The translations under genes and the position numbers were made by a program. From NCBI GenBank assembly GCA_042090305.1, contig JBELJQ010000009.1, positions 1 through 52,455 of the forward strand: a stretch of 52,455 bases of DNA. The letters run 5' to 3'. Positions 17,172 through 26,143 of this stretch are shown here, in pieces. This DNA is from TMED13 sp042090305. Its GTDB lineage: Bacteria > Pseudomonadota > Alphaproteobacteria > Methylaequorales > Methylaequoraceae. A model generated the notes under the pieces. The model did not search any database and had not been told where the DNA came from. It saw nothing but the letters and a program-made list of their open reading frames with translations. Each line of letters begins with the position of its first letter. Position 1 is the stretch's first letter.

Positions 17172-17702
17172 CTATCTTGGTGCAACAACCATAATCATTT
17201 GTTTACCCTCAAGAGTAGGAACTTGTTCTATTTTTGCTAAAGATTCTATTTCACTTTCAAGTTTTTTTAACACATCCATTCCCCTTTGTTGATAAGTCAT
17301 TTCTCTACCTTTAAACCTAAGTGTTATTTTAACTTTATCACCTTCACTTAAAAATCTTTGAATGGACTTGAGCTTAACACTGTAATCGTGATCTTCTATC
17401 CCAGGTCTGAGTTTAACCTCTTTAACTTCAAAAGTTTTTTGTTTTTTCTTTGCCTCAGCCTGTTTTTTTTGAAGCTGATACTTATATTTCCCATAATCAA
17501 TTATTTTACATACTGGAGGTGATGCATTCGGTGATACTTCCACTAAGTCCAAACCTTGGTCAAAAGCCATTTTTATTGCTTCTCTTGTCTCGAGAACACC
17601 AACCATATCACCTTTTTCTGAAATTACTCTAACCGACTTAGAATTTATTCTTTCGTTGATTGCAGGACCCTGCCTTGAAGAATTGAATCTATTTTTATTC
17701 AT
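17172..17702 (-). CDS. infC: Translation initiation factor IF-3
   Basis: A 176-residue two-domain factor that controls start-codon selection on the 30S subunit. The N-domain (GPAINERINSKSVRVISEKGDMVG), lysine-rich linker (KKQAEAKKKQKTFEVKEVKL) and C-domain (HDYSVKLKSIQRFLSEGDKV ending MIMVVAPR) are complete. The visible start is ATG, not the rare AUU/AUC used for autoregulation in enteric bacteria. There is no Shine-Dalgarno sequence before it (CAACAACAAACTT). It follows thrS by 78 bases. Confidence 0.97.
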   Translation of the reverse strand: MNKNRFNSSRQGPAINERINSKSVRVISEKGDMVGVLETREAIKMAFDQGLDLVEVSPNASPPVCKIIDYGKYKYQLQKKQAEAKKKQKTFEVKEVKLRPGIEDHDYSVKLKSIQRFLSEGDKVKITLRFKGREMTYQQRGMDVLKKLESEIESLAKIEQVPTLEGKQMIMVVAPR

Positions 17703-17780
17703 AAGTTTGTTGTTGCATAAATTTAAGTTACCCTTTCATTTTATTATTAATCAAGTACATGAGACCAAGATACGCATAAT

Positions 17781-19697
17781 TTAGTCGATTCTGCAAGAAT
17801 TTTTTATTTTTTTTATCAAATCATCAATACTCATTGTAACTTGATTATCACTCCCTAATTCCCTAATTGTCAATGTATTCTCATCAACTTCTTTTTCTCC
17901 AACAACCACTATAAAGGGAATTTTTTCCAATGAAGATTCCCTTATCTTATAATTAAGCTTTTCTTTTCTATCGTCAATCTTACATCTTATTCCATTTTCC
18001 TTAAGCTTTGCAAACACAGAATGACAATAATCCAGACATCTATCATTAATATTGGCAATGCAAACTTGTAGTGGTGAAAGCCATAGAGGGAGTTTACCGG
18101 CATTATTTTCAATTAGGATTCCGATGAACCTCTCTAGTGAACCAAAAAATGCTCGATGTATCATTACAGGGAACTTTTTTTCTCCATTTGAGTCAACATA
18201 ACTGGCTCCTAATCTTGGAGGTAAATTCAAATCAACTTGGATTGTACCACATTGCCACTCTCTTGATAAAGCGTCCACTAAAACAAATTCAATCTTTGGG
18301 CCATAAAATGCTCCTTCTCCTTTATTTATTTCAAAATCAAGATTTTGAGATTCGATAGATTTAATTAAAGCTGATTCCAAAAAATCCCATGTTTTATCAT
18401 CCCCTATTCTTTTTTTAGGTCTATCAGAGAATTTAATTTTAATATTTTCAAATCCAAAGTCTTTATAAATCTCTAAAGTTAATTTTATTATTTTTATACA
18501 CTCGTCTTGCATTTGTTCTTTAAGGCAATAAACATGAGCATCGTCCTGGGTAAATTCCCTTACTCTCATTAACCCATGTAGTGCACCTGATGGCTCATAT
18601 CTATGAACTTTACCAAACTCCGCAACTCTAAGTGGAAGTTCTTTATAACTTCTAATATGTGAATTAAATACTTGAACACCACCTGGACAGTTCATTGGTT
18701 TCAAAGCAAAGAGGCGTTCATCCTCTGTTTCTGTTGTATACATATTTTCATGAAACTTTTCCCAGTGACCCGATTTTTCCCACAAAGTTCTATCCATAAC
18801 TGTCGGTGTACTTATTTCTAGATATCCATTATTCTCTTGTTTTGTTCTCATATATTCAATAAGTATTCTGAAAATCATCCAACCCTTAGGATGCCAGAAG
18901 ACAGCTCCAGGCGCATCATCTTGAAAGTGGAATAAATCTAAATCTTTTCCAATTTTTCGATGGTCTCTCTTTTCTGCTTCCTTCAAATTCTCGAGATAAA
19001 TATCAAGTTGTTTTTGATTTTTCCACGCAGTTCCATAAATCCTTTGTAACATCTCATTTTTAGAATCACCTCTCCAATATGCTCCAGCTAGTTTTGTTAA
19101 TTTAAAAGCACCGATCAACTTTAGATTAGGAAGATGCGGACCTCTGCATAGATCTAGGAAATCGCTATTTTCTTGCATATAAATTTTAAAATCTTCTTCC
19201 TGTTCAGAATCATTAATAATCTGAACTTTATAGGATTCATTTCTTTCCCTAAAAATTCTAACAGCTTCATCTTTTTTCTTTAAAACTTTAATTATTTGAC
19301 TACCATCGTTAACAATTTTTTTCATCTCTTGCTCAATTTCAGGGAATTTATCTATAGAAATTTTTTCTTTAAATAAAATATCATAATAAAAGCCATTCTC
19401 AATAGTTGGGCCAATTGCAAGTTTACAGTCTGGAAATAAGTTTTTTACAGCCTTAGCTAAAACTTGGGCAGTCAATGTATGGCGCATTATTTCAAGTCCC
19501 TCATCACATTCGTCCGTGATTATCTCTATAGATGAATCCTGACTAATTTCATCAGATAGATCCATTAACTTATTATTGACTTTTATAGCAACAGCTTTTT
19601 TTAGTAATGATTTAGATATACTTTCAGCGATAAAAGAACCGCTTACACTTTTTTTAAATTTTTCTACTCTTCCATCAGGAAATGAAATATTTAGCAT
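17781..19697 (-). CDS. thrS: Threonyl-tRNA synthetase
   Basis: A 638-residue class II synthetase. TGS domain about 1-65 (MLNISFPDGRVEKF), editing domain about 70-225, catalytic core about 245-535 and an anticodon-binding domain at the end. The zinc ligands are present: Cys in LKPMNCPGG, His in DDAHVYC, His in MIHRAFFGSLERF. Length matches the family. It heads the thrS-infC-rpmI-rplT-pheS-pheT-lepA series. The ATG has no Shine-Dalgarno sequence, and a promoter-like TTGACA lies about 30 bases upstream. Confidence 0.98.
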   Translation of the reverse strand: MLNISFPDGRVEKFKKSVSGSFIAESISKSLLKKAVAIKVNNKLMDLSDEISQDSSIEIITDECDEGLEIMRHTLTAQVLAKAVKNLFPDCKLAIGPTIENGFYYDILFKEKISIDKFPEIEQEMKKIVNDGSQIIKVLKKKDEAVRIFRERNESYKVQIINDSEQEEDFKIYMQENSDFLDLCRGPHLPNLKLIGAFKLTKLAGAYWRGDSKNEMLQRIYGTAWKNQKQLDIYLENLKEAEKRDHRKIGKDLDLFHFQDDAPGAVFWHPKGWMIFRILIEYMRTKQENNGYLEISTPTVMDRTLWEKSGHWEKFHENMYTTETEDERLFALKPMNCPGGVQVFNSHIRSYKELPLRVAEFGKVHRYEPSGALHGLMRVREFTQDDAHVYCLKEQMQDECIKIIKLTLEIYKDFGFENIKIKFSDRPKKRIGDDKTWDFLESALIKSIESQNLDFEINKGEGAFYGPKIEFVLVDALSREWQCGTIQVDLNLPPRLGASYVDSNGEKKFPVMIHRAFFGSLERFIGILIENNAGKLPLWLSPLQVCIANINDRCLDYCHSVFAKLKENGIRCKIDDRKEKLNYKIRESSLEKIPFIVVVGEKEVDENTLTIRELGSDNQVTMSIDDLIKKIKNSCRID

Positions 19698-19703
19698 TTT
19701 GTT

Positions 19704-19732
19704 TACTTAAAATAATTGAAAGACTATGTCAA
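19704..19732 (-). promoter_or_regulatory. Candidate thrS promoter
   Basis: Minus strand: a perfect -35 TTGACA (19727-19732), a 17-base spacer and a weak -10 TAAGTA (19704-19709), ending only 6 bases before the thrS ATG. If used, the transcript would start at or near the start codon. The -10 match is poor, so confidence is limited. Confidence 0.4.
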
Positions 19733-19747
19733 CAATCAATGATTGTT
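19731..19747 (-). terminator. Small hairpin at the end of the glycosyltransferase operon
   Basis: A perfect 7-base inverted repeat (AACAATC / GATTGTT around three bases) overlaps the stop codon of the GT9 gene and abuts the thrS -35 element. It lacks a T-run, so termination is uncertain. It may instead be an operator-like palindrome. Confidence 0.3.
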
Positions 19748-20661
19748 TAATCTTCAATTAATTTTTTTATTTTAATTAAAAAACGTTCATTATCATCATC
19801 AAATTTTAATATTTCAACTTTCTTACCAGTTGGTGCACATAAACTTGAGTTCGAATATTTGGTAAAAAGTACTATTGTTTTTTTATTCCCTCTAGCTATT
19901 AAATGCATGGGTCCAGTGTCATTACCTATTGATAGGTCAGTATGTCTTGATAAGAATAATAAATTTCCAACACTGGTTTTAGAACATAAATTTACGACTT
20001 GACTATCTTGTTTCGATAATAATTTACAAATTTTCTTATCATCAGCAGCACCAATTAATATTGGTTTTATTTTCTTATAGATCAAAAAATCAATAACGTT
20101 TTTAAAAACTGATAATGGAATTCTTTTATATTTTCTATTTCCTGAACCACCAGGAATGATTAGGGCAAACTTTTCTTTAGGAACTTTGACGCAATTATCT
20201 TCTAACCACTTTAAACTTTCTTCTCTTCTGTAAGAAATATTACATTTTTCTAATTGCTCCTTTTGCCTTTGGACTGTGTGCATAAGATTTCGCTTAGGGT
20301 TATCGTGACAAATCTTCGCGTATTCACCTATGCCATTTGTAATTGATTGCATTTCACTGAAATATTTCAAATAATATGACGTTCTCTTTGATGTTTGAAG
20401 ATCATATACATGAGAGAATTTATATTTTGATAATTTATTCTTGATCTGAAGAAGATCCAAATAATAAAAGTATGTTCTTTTAATAACAATTATCTCATTA
20501 AACCAACCACAGTTTTTCAAAATATCGTCATACGGTTGTTCTGTAAGTAGAACAATATTTCTTGCTTTATGGTGTTTAAATATTGAAAAAAGTGAATCTA
20601 AGGAAAGTATAACATCACCTAGTCCTCCAAATTTAATAATTAGAACTTTTTTTTCTATCAA
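19747..20661 (-). CDS. Glycosyltransferase family 9 (heptosyltransferase-like)
   Basis: A 304-residue GT-B enzyme of the GT9 family, likely transferring heptose or another sugar to the LPS core. N-terminal Rossmann start KVLIIKFGGLGDVILSLDS (the G-G-L-G-D acceptor loop) and C-terminal nucleotide-sugar site (LIIPGGSGNRKYKR, then LSIGNDTGPMHLIARGNKKTIVLF) are typical. The start is TTG at 20661, overlapping the preceding GT4 gene by 29 bases; no in-frame ATG exists before the conserved motif. It is the last gene of a SDR-GT4-GT9 run. Family confident, acceptor unknown. Confidence 0.88.
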   Translation of the reverse strand: MIEKKVLIIKFGGLGDVILSLDSLFSIFKHHKARNIVLLTEQPYDDILKNCGWFNEIIVIKRTYFYYLDLLQIKNKLSKYKFSHVYDLQTSKRTSYYLKYFSEMQSITNGIGEYAKICHDNPKRNLMHTVQRQKEQLEKCNISYRREESLKWLEDNCVKVPKEKFALIIPGGSGNRKYKRIPLSVFKNVIDFLIYKKIKPILIGAADDKKICKLLSKQDSQVVNLCSKTSVGNLLFLSRHTDLSIGNDTGPMHLIARGNKKTIVLFTKYSNSSLCAPTGKKVEILKFDDDNERFLIKIKKLIED

Positions 20662-21796
20662 TTAATTCCTCATAAACATTTAAAGTTTTATCTAACATTA
20701 ACTGTAATGAAAATTTTTTTTTTACTCTCCTTCTTCCATTGTTTCCAATCAAGTCTTTATCTTCCTGCTTCAATTCTAATACCTGTATGATTTTTTTTGA
20801 TAGCTCCTCTGAACTTCCTGGCTCCACTAGCCAGCCTGTTTTATTATTCTCAATAATTTCTTTTGATCCACCATGCTTACTGGCGATTACTGGTTTTGAC
20901 ATTGCACAACCTTCAGCGGATACCCTGCCAAAAGCTTCAGGTTCGATTGATGTAGATAAGATTATATCAGAAATTGAATAAACTGCAGGCATATCCGTTA
21001 TATTACCAGCAAACACAACCCTACCCTCCAAATCATTTTTCTTAATTACCTTTTTTAATTTATTTGAAAAATCAGCTTTATTTAATCCACCAACAAGCAA
21101 TAAAACAAAATTTAATTCGGGCCTATTTTCTATTATTTTTTTAACAGCATCAATAGCTACAAGGTGTCCCTTCCATCTACTTATTCTAGCTGGTAATAAA
21201 ATTATATGTGTTTTTTCTGTAATTGATAATGACCTTAAAATATTCTCCTTTCTAATTTGTGTTACTGAATTAATATCAAAATAGTTACAATCTATACCTC
21301 TATCTATTTGACATAACTTAGGTTTGACATCCGGAAAATAATACCTAACGTGATCGTCTATAAATTTAGAAATGGTTATTACGGTTTCACCGTCAGTCAT
21401 AACCTTGTTATAATTTCTTTTTAAAAAAAAATTGTTACCATTATATGTTCCATGGTAAGTGGTGACTAATGGAATATTGTTTCTTTTTACCACACTATTG
21501 AAACAAAATGCTGGCCATCTGCTTCTAATGTGAACTAAATCTGGTTTTATTGTATTTATAAGCTTTTGAAATTTGCTTCTTAAGAAAAAAAAATTGGTAA
21601 AGTTTTTTCTTTTAATATCTATTACATCATGACTTACCCCTTTATACTTATACTTATCTGCCATAACTCCCCCAGATGAAATTATTGCAGAACCAAAACC
21701 TTTGTCTATAAGTTCCTTAGCAACATCCAACGTACCTCGTTCAACTCCACCGTTAATTAAGTCAAGTTCAGGAAGAATTTGTAAAACTTTTCTCAT
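20633..21796 (-). CDS. Glycosyltransferase family 4
   Basis: A 387-residue GT-B glycosyltransferase. The N-terminal half begins KVLQILPELDLINGGVERGTLDVAKEL (acceptor side). The C-terminal half carries PARISRWKGHLVAIDAVKKI and the E-x7-E type motif EPEAFGRVSAEGCAMSKPVI with HGGSKEII. This is the donor-sugar site of GT4 enzymes. It lies between an SDR gene (ATGA overlap) and the GT9 gene (29-base overlap), so all three should make one surface glycan or LPS-core segment in the cytosol. Donor and acceptor cannot be told from sequence alone. Confidence 0.9.
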   Translation of the reverse strand: MRKVLQILPELDLINGGVERGTLDVAKELIDKGFGSAIISSGGVMADKYKYKGVSHDVIDIKRKNFTNFFFLRSKFQKLINTIKPDLVHIRSRWPAFCFNSVVKRNNIPLVTTYHGTYNGNNFFLKRNYNKVMTDGETVITISKFIDDHVRYYFPDVKPKLCQIDRGIDCNYFDINSVTQIRKENILRSLSITEKTHIILLPARISRWKGHLVAIDAVKKIIENRPELNFVLLLVGGLNKADFSNKLKKVIKKNDLEGRVVFAGNITDMPAVYSISDIILSTSIEPEAFGRVSAEGCAMSKPVIASKHGGSKEIIENNKTGWLVEPGSSEELSKKIIQVLELKQEDKDLIGNNGRRRVKKKFSLQLMLDKTLNVYEELIDRKKSSNY

Positions 21797-22650
21797 AAAT
21801 CACTGTCTAGTATTTTTTTTATTCCTAATCTATAGTCCTCAAATTTTGGTTTCCAATCTAACATACTTTTAATCTTTTTATTACTCACTTTTTTGTTCTC
21901 TTTGTAAAAATCCAGAGTTTTCTCATTTATTCTTTTATCTCTAATATCAATATTCTCTAGTCTAATATTCATAAGAGATGCTGCATACTCTGCAACTATA
22001 TCTATTCTTTCAGGAAGATTATCTGTCAAATTAAATATATTCCCTGGTGTTGGATTAAAAATGCTTTTTTGTAAAGCGGATGCAATATCTTCTACAAAAA
22101 TACGAGAAAAATAATGACCTGGCTTATTTATAACTAAGGGATTTTTTTTTATTTTTTGACAAATTGATCTTCCAGGCCCATAAATACCAGGTAAGCGAAA
22201 TATATGAACAGGAATTTTATATTTATCAAATAATCTATAATTTTCTTTTTCAGCAGATAATCTTAATTTTCCTCTAGTTGTTTTAGGCTTCAATTTCGAA
22301 TCTTCGTTAACCCACTCTCCCATATGGTCACCATAAACACTAGTTGAAGATAGATACCCATACCACTTGATTGAATTAGAAAAATTAGAAAGCTCCTGTT
22401 CAAATGAACTTACAACTTTATCACTGTCACCATTGGGGGGAATTGAATTAATAATATACTGTGATGACTTTAGAATATCTTTAGAATTCCTACAAAAGTT
22501 TTTGAATGTATATCTTTTGACGTTGAACTTTTTATCAAATTTTTCTTCTTTTACAACATCATTGTGAGTACATATTATTTCAAATGAATTTCCAACTAAG
22601 GGAATTAAAAATTTTGAGCAATAACCTGCTCCGAAAAAGACAAGTCTCAT
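21793..22650 (-). CDS. SDR-family NAD(P)-dependent epimerase/reductase (YeeZ-like)
   Basis: A 285-residue extended SDR-like protein. The nucleotide-binding turn is FFGAGYCSKFLIPLV at the N-terminus. The catalytic Ser/Tyr region is WYGYLSSTSVYGDHMGEWVNEDS. VHIFRLPGIYGPGRSI and RIFVEDIASALQKSI are conserved in the SDR_a5/YeeZ group. The YxxxK lysine is not obvious after SVYGD, which is also true of YeeZ-type proteins, so catalytic activity is uncertain. It is first in the glycosyltransferase run and directly follows the LysR gene. A sugar-nucleotide role is suggested by context only. Confidence 0.82.
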   Translation of the reverse strand: MRLVFFGAGYCSKFLIPLVGNSFEIICTHNDVVKEEKFDKKFNVKRYTFKNFCRNSKDILKSSQYIINSIPPNGDSDKVVSSFEQELSNFSNSIKWYGYLSSTSVYGDHMGEWVNEDSKLKPKTTRGKLRLSAEKENYRLFDKYKIPVHIFRLPGIYGPGRSICQKIKKNPLVINKPGHYFSRIFVEDIASALQKSIFNPTPGNIFNLTDNLPERIDIVAEYAASLMNIRLENIDIRDKRINEKTLDFYKENKKVSNKKIKSMLDWKPKFEDYRLGIKKILDSDL

Positions 22651-22651
22651 T

Positions 22652-23545
22652 TTAATCTGGTTTTATCTGTTTTTTAACCCAATCAAAGGTCGGATGATTA
22701 GTTAGTTCTTTATGCCAAAGTAATTTTGTTTGCCTTTTTCCTAATTCGATAGGAAGCTCAACAATCGAGAAATTATAATTATTAGCCATTCTTTGCGCTG
22801 TTTTAGAAGGCAAAGTCAACACTAAGTTGGCATTTTTTAATATGGAGGGCGCAAGGGTTATTAAATCAATTCTGACAAATATGTCTCTTTCTAGATTAAG
22901 TTGACTTAAGGACCTATCAATCGGAGCTGCTGGAGCATTTTTGGGTGCCACTCTCAAATGTTTTGCAGACAAATATTGCTCAATTGAAAGCTTATCTTCT
23001 TTTGATAATGGATGTTCTTTTCTCATAATACAGACGTATTGTTCAGTAAATAAGTTGATTGAGCCAAACCTACTAGGAATGATTTCAAAGCGCCCTACTG
23101 CAAAGTCAATCTCATTGCTATCCAATAATTTTATTGCATCATTTCCCTGTTCTGCTCTAATTCTTAGAGAAGAATTAGGAGATTTTTTTTCTAAAAAATT
23201 TATAAGATTAGGTAGAATTATAGAGGCTACATCATCAGTTATTGAAATTCTGTATAATTTTTTTGTCGTTTCAGGGCTAAAGTTTATTGATGAAAGAGCT
23301 AATTCTAAATTATTCAAAGCTGTAGTTATCGGAAGTGATAGGTCGATAGCTCTTTGAGTGGGACGCATCCCTCTGGGCCCACGCACAAACAATTCATCTT
23401 TGATGAGGTATCTTAATCTATTGAGTGCATTGCTCATAGCAGGCTGGGTTATTCCCAACTCCTTGCTTGCTTTGGTAACATTTTTTTGTTCAAAAAGTGT
23501 CCTAAAGACTAACAATAGATTTAAATCAAAATTCTTAATATTCAT
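22652..23545 (-). CDS. LysR-family transcriptional regulator
   Basis: A 297-residue LTTR. Residues 1-65 form the winged HTH (FDLNLLLVFRTLFEQKNVTKASKELGITQPAMSNALNRLR, with FVRGPRGMRPTQRA). The rest is the effector domain (periplasmic-binding-protein fold). It resembles the NodD/NahR-like branch in its HTH (ITQPAMSNALNRLR). It is divergent from uppP across 105 bases and directly upstream of the SDR-glycosyltransferase run, either of which could be its target. Inducer unknown. Confidence 0.93.
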   Translation of the reverse strand: MNIKNFDLNLLLVFRTLFEQKNVTKASKELGITQPAMSNALNRLRYLIKDELFVRGPRGMRPTQRAIDLSLPITTALNNLELALSSINFSPETTKKLYRISITDDVASIILPNLINFLEKKSPNSSLRIRAEQGNDAIKLLDSNEIDFAVGRFEIIPSRFGSINLFTEQYVCIMRKEHPLSKEDKLSIEQYLSAKHLRVAPKNAPAAPIDRSLSQLNLERDIFVRIDLITLAPSILKNANLVLTLPSKTAQRMANNYNFSIVELPIELGKRQTKLLWHKELTNHPTFDWVKKQIKPD

Positions 23546-23630
23546 GAAATGAATATATCATAATAATAGTTATTTTTACAGGGGATAATATTTAACTTCT
23601 ATTTAAAATTGTTTTTTTATATTACCTATG

Positions 23631-23639
23631 TGTTATAAT
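23631..23639 (+). promoter_or_regulatory. Extended -10 promoter of uppP (TGTTATAAT)
   Basis: TG-N-TATAAT is a perfect extended -10 element (TATAAT at 23634-23639). It ends 11 bases before the uppP ATG, which puts transcription start only about 5 bases upstream of the start codon. No Shine-Dalgarno sequence fits in the leader (TTGTACAATTT). The mRNA is therefore probably leaderless or nearly so. Confidence 0.6.
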
Positions 23640-23650
23640 TTGTACAATTT

Positions 23651-24469
23651 ATGCCCCTTTACTTGATTTTTCTTCTAGCTTTTACGCAAGGTTTTACTGA
23701 ATTCTTGCCAATAAGTTCACAGGGTCATTTGATAATTGTAAATAAATTTTTTTCTTATGAATATGAATCAACTTTATCAACTCTAGAGATTAATATTTAT
23801 GCGCATTTTGGTTCGTTAATAGCAGTCATTTTTATCTATAATAAACAATTATTGTCTTTTATTAAATCTTTGAAAATGATCATTCGACCTGATTTAGACT
23901 CTGATGCTTTTTTATTAAACCATATTATAGTATCTACCCTTCCAATTGTATTGGTTGGATTCTTTTTTGCTAAATTTTTTGATTACGAAAATGAATCGCT
24001 TTTGTTTATCATCGGTTTAACCAGTATTATTTTTGGTTTTCTTATACTTTTTATTGATAAATTTTGTTTGAGAATAAAAAATGAGAATGCATTAACTATT
24101 CAAATTTCCTTGACTATTGGTTTGTTTCAATGTTTAGCCTTATGCCCTGGTGTTAGCAGATCAGGTGCCTTACTTACAATTATGAGGTTTCTAGGGTTTC
24201 GAAGGGAGTTTTCAGTTCTATTTTCAAATTTATTAAGTATTCCAGTAATTTTGGGGGCGGTATGCTATTTAGTAGCTAAAAATTTTAATTCATTTTCTTT
24301 TCACAACATTATTTCATTTGATTCAATATTGTTAATTATTCTTAGTTTTATATTTTCCTTGTTTTTTATTTTCTTTTTAATAACTTGGGTAAAAAAATTC
24401 TCACTCTCAATATTTGCTTTTTATAGGATTATTCTTGGGATATCATTATTAGTTTATTTTTATAAATAA
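23651..24469 (+). CDS. uppP: Undecaprenyl-diphosphate phosphatase
   Basis: A 272-residue polytopic membrane enzyme (BacA/UppP) that dephosphorylates undecaprenyl diphosphate to recycle the lipid carrier for peptidoglycan and LPS. The two conserved sites are visible: QGFTEFLPISSQGHL at residues 13-27 (E17, H26) and CPGVSRSGALLTIMR near residue 165 with the catalytic arginine. Eight or so hydrophobic helices. It is convergent with the NDUFA9-like gene, overlapping by 10 bases. An extended -10 promoter lies directly before the start. Confidence 0.96.
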   Translation: MPLYLIFLLAFTQGFTEFLPISSQGHLIIVNKFFSYEYESTLSTLEINIYAHFGSLIAVIFIYNKQLLSFIKSLKMIIRPDLDSDAFLLNHIIVSTLPIVLVGFFFAKFFDYENESLLFIIGLTSIIFGFLILFIDKFCLRIKNENALTIQISLTIGLFQCLALCPGVSRSGALLTIMRFLGFRREFSVLFSNLLSIPVILGAVCYLVAKNFNSFSFHNIISFDSILLIILSFIFSLFFIFFLITWVKKFSLSIFAFYRIILGISLLVYFYK

Positions 24470-25416
24470 GTATCAACCATTGATTTAATTGAAGTTGGGT
24501 TTTTGACATATCTCTTTAAGGTTTGAATACCCTTTAATGATGTGCTGTCAACTTTCATTAATTTGATTTGATCTCTCGTTAACAGAGAGTACGGTAAATT
24601 CTCTAAAATGATAGCAATTAATGATGCTAAAAAAAATGGGATAGGAATATAAAGTCTTTTCATTTTTTTTGTTTCTAAAATATCATCAAAAATTTCATCA
24701 AAAGAACATATCACTGGACCAGTAACTTCAAATGTTTTTGAGGTGAGAAAAATAATTGCAATGATAAAGTCAACCAGGTCGCCAACATAAATTGGTTGAA
24801 ATAAAACTCTTTTTTTGAAATTAACAGATGGTAAAAATGATTTTTTTGTTTTAATTTCTGGCGTACCTATTAAAGGAAGAAATGGGCTGAATTTGGATAA
24901 CTTATAGAAAAAATTTGTAAAATTATCACCTTTTCCGAAAACCACTCCTGGTCTTATAATTAAAGCATTTTTAAAGTTTTCTTTTATCCTTATTTCTCCA
25001 TTGAGCTTTGAAATTGCATAACTTGAATCACTGGCTTTGTTAATATTCAAGGCCGAAATATGAATAAAGTTTCTTACTTTATTTTTGCTACAAGCTTTTG
25101 CAATCATTAGGGGAATTTGCGTATGAGCAAACTCGAAGCTATTCTTTTTTGTTTCAAAAAGAATTCCTATTAGGTTAATAACTAAATCTGCGTTAAGTGT
25201 CAATTTATCGACTGTTTGTTGGTCATAATTGGCTATGTACTTATATTTTATCTGGCCTGGCTCATTTCCAAAGAAATGGTTACTTTTTATATTTAATTTT
25301 CTGGTTACAACTTCTATCTGACATGAATTCTTACATAAATCGCTTATTAAATGTGAACCAATAAAACCAGAGCCACCAAAAATTATAACTTTTTTTCCGT
25401 TAAGATCTTGAACCAT
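24460..25416 (-). CDS. NDUFA9-like SDR (complex I NDUFA9 family)
   Basis: A 318-residue atypical SDR. The N-terminal dinucleotide site is KVIIFGGSGFIGSHL. HISALNINKASDSSYAISKLNGE and IIRPGVVFGKGDNF follow the pattern of alphaproteobacterial NDUFA9-family proteins. These are homologous to the accessory 39-kDa subunit of mitochondrial complex I and bind NADPH. Membership in complex I here is an inference; no nuo genes are in the window. The ATG is directly preceded by a run of 13 A. The 3' end overlaps uppP by 10 bases on the other strand. Confidence 0.87.
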   Translation of the reverse strand: MVQDLNGKKVIIFGGSGFIGSHLISDLCKNSCQIEVVTRKLNIKSNHFFGNEPGQIKYKYIANYDQQTVDKLTLNADLVINLIGILFETKKNSFEFAHTQIPLMIAKACSKNKVRNFIHISALNINKASDSSYAISKLNGEIRIKENFKNALIIRPGVVFGKGDNFTNFFYKLSKFSPFLPLIGTPEIKTKKSFLPSVNFKKRVLFQPIYVGDLVDFIIAIIFLTSKTFEVTGPVICSFDEIFDDILETKKMKRLYIPIPFFLASLIAIILENLPYSLLTRDQIKLMKVDSTSLKGIQTLKRYVKNPTSIKSMVDTYL

Positions 25417-25481
25417 TTTTTTTTTTTTTGCTATTTATCTTTTTTTTTAAGTATTAATATCATATTTAAAATTATTCAAAA

Positions 25482-26129
25482 ATGAAAACTTACAAATTTG
25501 GAAATACTGTAATACATCTTCACCAGAATGACATTCCAAAGAATGTCAATATATCGGATGTAGTTGCTATTGACTCCGAAACAACTGGACTAAGTTTAGT
25601 AAGAGATAAATTATGTCTAATTCAACTAGCAGTTTCAGATAAGGAATGTCACTTTATAAAATTTGATAATAATTTTTTTCAGGAAGGTAAAAAACCTAAT
25701 GAATTGATAAGTTTATTATCAAATCCAAATATCACTAAAATTTTTCATTACGCAAGATTTGATTTAGCTATGATTAAAAAATTTTTAGAACTAAATCTTA
25801 GCAATGTATTTTGTACTAAAGTAGCTTCAAAACTTGTAAGAACGTATACAGATAAACATGGATTAAAAGATTTATGTAAAGAACTACTGAAAAAAGATTT
25901 AAATAAATCATCTCAATCATCTGATTGGTCTATCGAGGAATTATCTAACGATCAATTAAAATATGCTTCACATGATGTTATTCACCTATTTAAGCTCAAG
26001 ACAATTTTAGAGAAAATGCTTGTAAGGGAGGGAAGAATTAGTTTAGCAAAAAAAGCTTTTGAGTTTCTTCCAAGTAGAGTAGAGCTAGATCTTTCCGGAT
26101 GGAATGAAATAGATATATTTTCACATTAA
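25482..26129 (+). CDS. rnd: Ribonuclease D-like 3'-5' exonuclease (short form)
   Basis: A 215-residue DEDDy exonuclease involved in tRNA 3' processing. The acidic site is visible: D31/E33 in VAIDSETTGLSL, HYARFDLAMIKKF, and the YASHD motif (Y-x3-D) near residue 165. The protein is about half the length of E. coli RNase D because the HRDC domains are absent; this short form is usual in alphaproteobacteria. It heads the rnd-kdsD-lptC-lptA-lptB-hpf-ptsN series, 14 bases before kdsD. No Shine-Dalgarno sequence precedes its ATG. Confidence 0.92.
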   Translation: MKTYKFGNTVIHLHQNDIPKNVNISDVVAIDSETTGLSLVRDKLCLIQLAVSDKECHFIKFDNNFFQEGKKPNELISLLSNPNITKIFHYARFDLAMIKKFLELNLSNVFCTKVASKLVRTYTDKHGLKDLCKELLKKDLNKSSQSSDWSIEELSNDQLKYASHDVIHLFKLKTILEKMLVREGRISLAKKAFEFLPSRVELDLSGWNEIDIFSH

Positions 26130-26143
26130 AAGGTCTGATAAAG

